A stretch of 64,000 bases of DNA from Anaerolineales bacterium (lineage in GTDB: Bacteria; Chloroflexota; Anaerolineae; Anaerolineales; Villigracilaceae), in contig JABTUU010000002.1 in assembly GCA_015075275.1 (NCBI GenBank), forward strand, positions 62,001-126,000. The letters run 5' to 3'. Under the pieces are notes generated by a model, which saw nothing but the letters and a program-made list of their open reading frames with translations, did no database searches and was not told the DNA's origin. Both the position numbers and the translations under genes were made by a program. Within the stretch, counting starts at the first letter, position 1. Every line of letters begins with the position of its first letter. Below, piece by piece: positions 61,929 through 64,000 of the stretch.

Positions 61929-62444
61929 TTACTTAAACAAGAAGACGCCGATCACTCCCGCAACAAGGACCACAATTCGCGCAGGCGCGTTATAAAACAT
62001 TACAAGCAGGCTGACAATACCGAGCGCCCAACTTTCCCATCCAATTGCGCCGCCTTGCTGAAAAATTTTCGCCGCAACGAAAAGCATTAGCACAGATATC
62101 GCCGGCGTGAGCCCTTCGATGAAATTGCTCAGCCAGGCTTCGCGGCGCAGACGGTGTAGAATCATCGTCACGCCCAAGATGATGATCGTGGGCGGCAAAA
62201 TAGAACCAATCAATGCGATGAATCCGCCGGGGATGCCCGCTACCGCATAGCCGACGTACATCGCCATCTGCAACGCATCGCTGCCCGGCAACACGGACGA
62301 CAACCCCACCGCTTGCACAAACTGCCCTTCAGTCACCATCTTTCCGACAACTTCGTGATATAGCAAACCGATCGAGGCGGGTCCCGATGTACTGAGCAGA
62401 TTAACTTTGAGAAATATCCAGAAGAGTTCGAGAAATTGATCCAA
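61929..62444 (-). CDS. chromate transporter half (ChrA family)
   Basis: The protein has 171 residues. Its motifs run parallel to its neighbour: LSTSGPASIGLLYHEVVGKM, VQAVGLSSVLPGSDALQMAM and VGYAVAGIPGGFIALIGSILPPT. It stands first in the pair. Chromate or sulfate export is the family role, but single-domain pairs are not well characterised. Confidence 0.85.
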   Translation of the reverse strand: MDQFLELFWIFLKVNLLSTSGPASIGLLYHEVVGKMVTEGQFVQAVGLSSVLPGSDALQMAMYVGYAVAGIPGGFIALIGSILPPTIIILGVTMILHRLRREAWLSNFIEGLTPAISVLMLFVAAKIFQQGGAIGWESWALGIVSLLVMFYNAPARIVVLVAGVIGVFLFK

Positions 62445-62539
62445 TAGTTTTCCTCACGAGTAGAGTAATTGTAATAGGAAAAAGGACTAGTAAATTAATC
62501 AGGTGTAAAATAGATAAAAATCATATTTGGCGGTTAACA

Positions 62540-64000
62540 ATGTCTTCAAACAACTTTCGCAAAGAAAAAGATTCGCTCGGTGAACTGAACGTTCCAGCAA
62601 ACGCGCTCTACGGCGTGCAAACCCAACGCGCAGTGGAGAACTTTCCCATCAGCGGACTTCGTCCATGGCGCGCGTTCATTTGGTCCATCGCGGCAGTGAA
62701 ACGCGCGGCGGCGCTGGTAAATTTTGAACTCGGATTATTCAACGACCGCGAAGTTGACGGCAAGAAATTTACCGCAAAACAGCTGGCTGATTCCGTCGCT
62801 CAAGCCGCAACTGAAGTGATGGACGGCAAATGGGATGCGCAATTCGTCGTGGAGCCGTTTCAGGCGGGCGCGGGGACGAGTCACAACATGAATGCGAACG
62901 AGGTCATCGCCAATCGCGCCACGCAGATCCTCGGCGGCGAACTCGGAAAGTATTACGTCCATCCGAACGATCACGTCAACATGGCGCAATCCACGAACGA
63001 CACGATCCCCACGTCGATTCGTCTCGGCGCGTTGTGGCGCGTGGATGAGTTGTTGACTGCGCTGAAAAATTTACAGTCCGCGTTGGAGGCGAAGGCGAAA
63101 GAATTTGATTCCGTCGTCAAATCGGGGCGCACGCATTTGCAGGACGCCGTCCCTGTGAGGTTGGGTCAGGAATTTTCCGCGTATGCCAAAGCGGTCGAGC
63201 GCGATGCGGAACGTGTGCGCCGGTCCGCTGAGGGGTTGCGTCGGCTGGGGATCGGCGGGACAGCCGTCGGCTCCGGGTTGAACGCGCATCCCGAGTATCA
63301 CGCTCGCATGGTGAAAAAATTATCCGAGATCACCGGGCTTGAGTTGCAGACATCCGATAACTTGTTTGAATCCATGCAGTCTATGGCAGATGCGGCGGAC
63401 TTCTCCTCTTCACTGCGGACTCTCGCGTTGACGTTGATTCGAATTGCAAATGATTTTCGATTGCTCTCATCGGGACCGTCCACTGGATTCGACGAGATCA
63501 GATTGCCCGCCGTTCAGCCGGGCTCGTCCATCATGCCGGGCAAAGTGAATCCCGTGTTGGCTGAGATGCTCGATCAAGCGATGTTCCATGTGGTGGGATG
63601 CGATACGACCGTGGCGATGGCGGTGCAGGCGGGGCAACTCGAGTTGAATGTGATGATGCCGATCATCGCGCACAATTTATTCGAGATGATGCAAGTGGTC
63701 ATCGGATCAGTGAATGCGTTCACGGAACGCGCGGTGAAAGGTGTGACCGCCAACCGCGAAAAAGCGGAGGGCTGGCTGGCGAAGAACGCGATCATCGTCA
63801 CCGCGTTGAACCCCGTGATCGGATATTCGCAAGGCGCGGCGCTGGTGAAAGAGGCGATATCGTTGAATGCTTCGATCAAAGAATTGGCGCTCGAGAAAGC
63901 GAAAGTTGGCGCATTAAAACACCGCGACGAAGACAGGCCTGTAAAGCCTGAGGAGATCGAGTCTGCGCTGAGCGATTTGAGGAAACTGACCGACGGCGGA
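62540..64000 (+). CDS. aspA: aspartate ammonia-lyase, runs off the window
   Basis: 487 codons are present and no stop occurs before the end. Members of the aspartase/fumarase family share RTHLQDAVPVRLGQEF and the signature GSSIMPGKVNPV (about residue 329). QAGAGTSHNMNANEVIANRA and QSTNDTIPTSIR favour aspartase over class II fumarase, which has TGSGTQSNMN. It deaminates aspartate to fumarate and ammonia. The start is ATG at 62540, without a strong Shine-Dalgarno site. Confidence 0.85.
   Translation, partial: MSSNNFRKEKDSLGELNVPANALYGVQTQRAVENFPISGLRPWRAFIWSIAAVKRAAALVNFELGLFNDREVDGKKFTAKQLADSVAQAATEVMDGKWDAQFVVEPFQAGAGTSHNMNANEVIANRATQILGGELGKYYVHPNDHVNMAQSTNDTIPTSIRLGALWRVDELLTALKNLQSALEAKAKEFDSVVKSGRTHLQDAVPVRLGQEFSAYAKAVERDAERVRRSAEGLRRLGIGGTAVGSGLNAHPEYHARMVKKLSEITGLELQTSDNLFESMQSMADAADFSSSLRTLALTLIRIANDFRLLSSGPSTGFDEIRLPAVQPGSSIMPGKVNPVLAEMLDQAMFHVVGCDTTVAMAVQAGQLELNVMMPIIAHNLFEMMQVVIGSVNAFTERAVKGVTANREKAEGWLAKNAIIVTALNPVIGYSQGAALVKEAISLNASIKELALEKAKVGALKHRDEDRPVKPEEIESALSDLRKLTDGG

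Noticed and set aside
1..64000. CRISPR array, prophage, rRNA operon or replication origin
   Set aside because: No regularly spaced repeats, phage structural genes, rRNA sequence or dnaA-box cluster were seen on reading both strands.

Overview
The window looks like a chromosomal piece of a Chloroflexota bacterium of the Anaerolineae type. The grounds are the family mix: a split methylmalonyl-CoA mutase, a RodZ-like protein with two helix-turn-helix domains, MutL-family and DUF6754-type membrane proteins, and many lipoproteins with Thr/Pro-rich linkers. Recurrent Cys/Gly-rich proteins and start codons lying 6-9 bases after a TATAAT-like box also fit. This is an inference from content; there is no rRNA. 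Coding density is high and no gene-free stretch exceeds 300 bases. Several otherwise good genes carry single-base frameshifts, two of them at G/C homopolymers, so residual assembly indels are likely.

Layout. 0-6 kb: DUF309, a CapA-like lipoprotein, MenC-type enolase, SDR, zinc-ribbon protein, DUF3048 lipoprotein. 6.1-8.5 kb is a decaying patch: a degenerate IS1-family element inserted in the last codons of tag, a GNAT pseudogene and a GxxExxY protein. 8.5-14.6 kb: M24 peptidase, SDR, Lon, FolC. 14.7-18.5 kb is an accessory island with a lipoprotein, a membrane protein, a Cys/Gly-rich secreted protein, a RelE module and a PIN module separated by a truncated copy of the DUF503 gene start, then intact DUF503. 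18.6-26.5 kb: SDR, MurJ, TPR-like protein, CopD-like protein, RimO, RodZ-like protein, ribosomal protein L9. 26.6-29.1 kb: a second PIN module lying between the mutase large-subunit gene and a duplicated copy of its 3' end.

29.2-34.7 kb is a five-gene set: zinc-ribbon membrane protein, DUF2207-like membrane protein ending in a Cys-Ala repeat tail, a radical SAM/SPASM enzyme, a second homologue that has lost the Fe-S cysteines, and a methyltransferase. It looks like a peptide- or protein-tail modification system. 34.6-39.3 kb: ceramidase-like protein, DUF155-like protein, a lipoprotein with HExxH, LepB, YgiT zinc finger, an unknown protein, tRNA-Glu. 39.3-48.7 kb: C45 acyltransferase, an ECF sigma/anti-sigma/bactofilin-like operon, a glycan cluster (GT2, acetyltransferase, epimerase), tRNA-Lys, a DUF389 protein and a phosphohexomutase.

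48.7-56.6 kb: an LPxTG protein, then a tightly overlapping seven-gene operon built around an actin-fold MutL-family protein and four membrane proteins; its function is unknown. It diverges from mcmA2-meaB, which supply the cobalamin-binding subunit and the GTPase chaperone for the mutase encoded at 27-29 kb. 58-64 kb: Prs, MutM, a frame-broken membrane-anchored protein, UspA (frame-broken), paired chromate-transporter halves and an aspartase that runs off the end.
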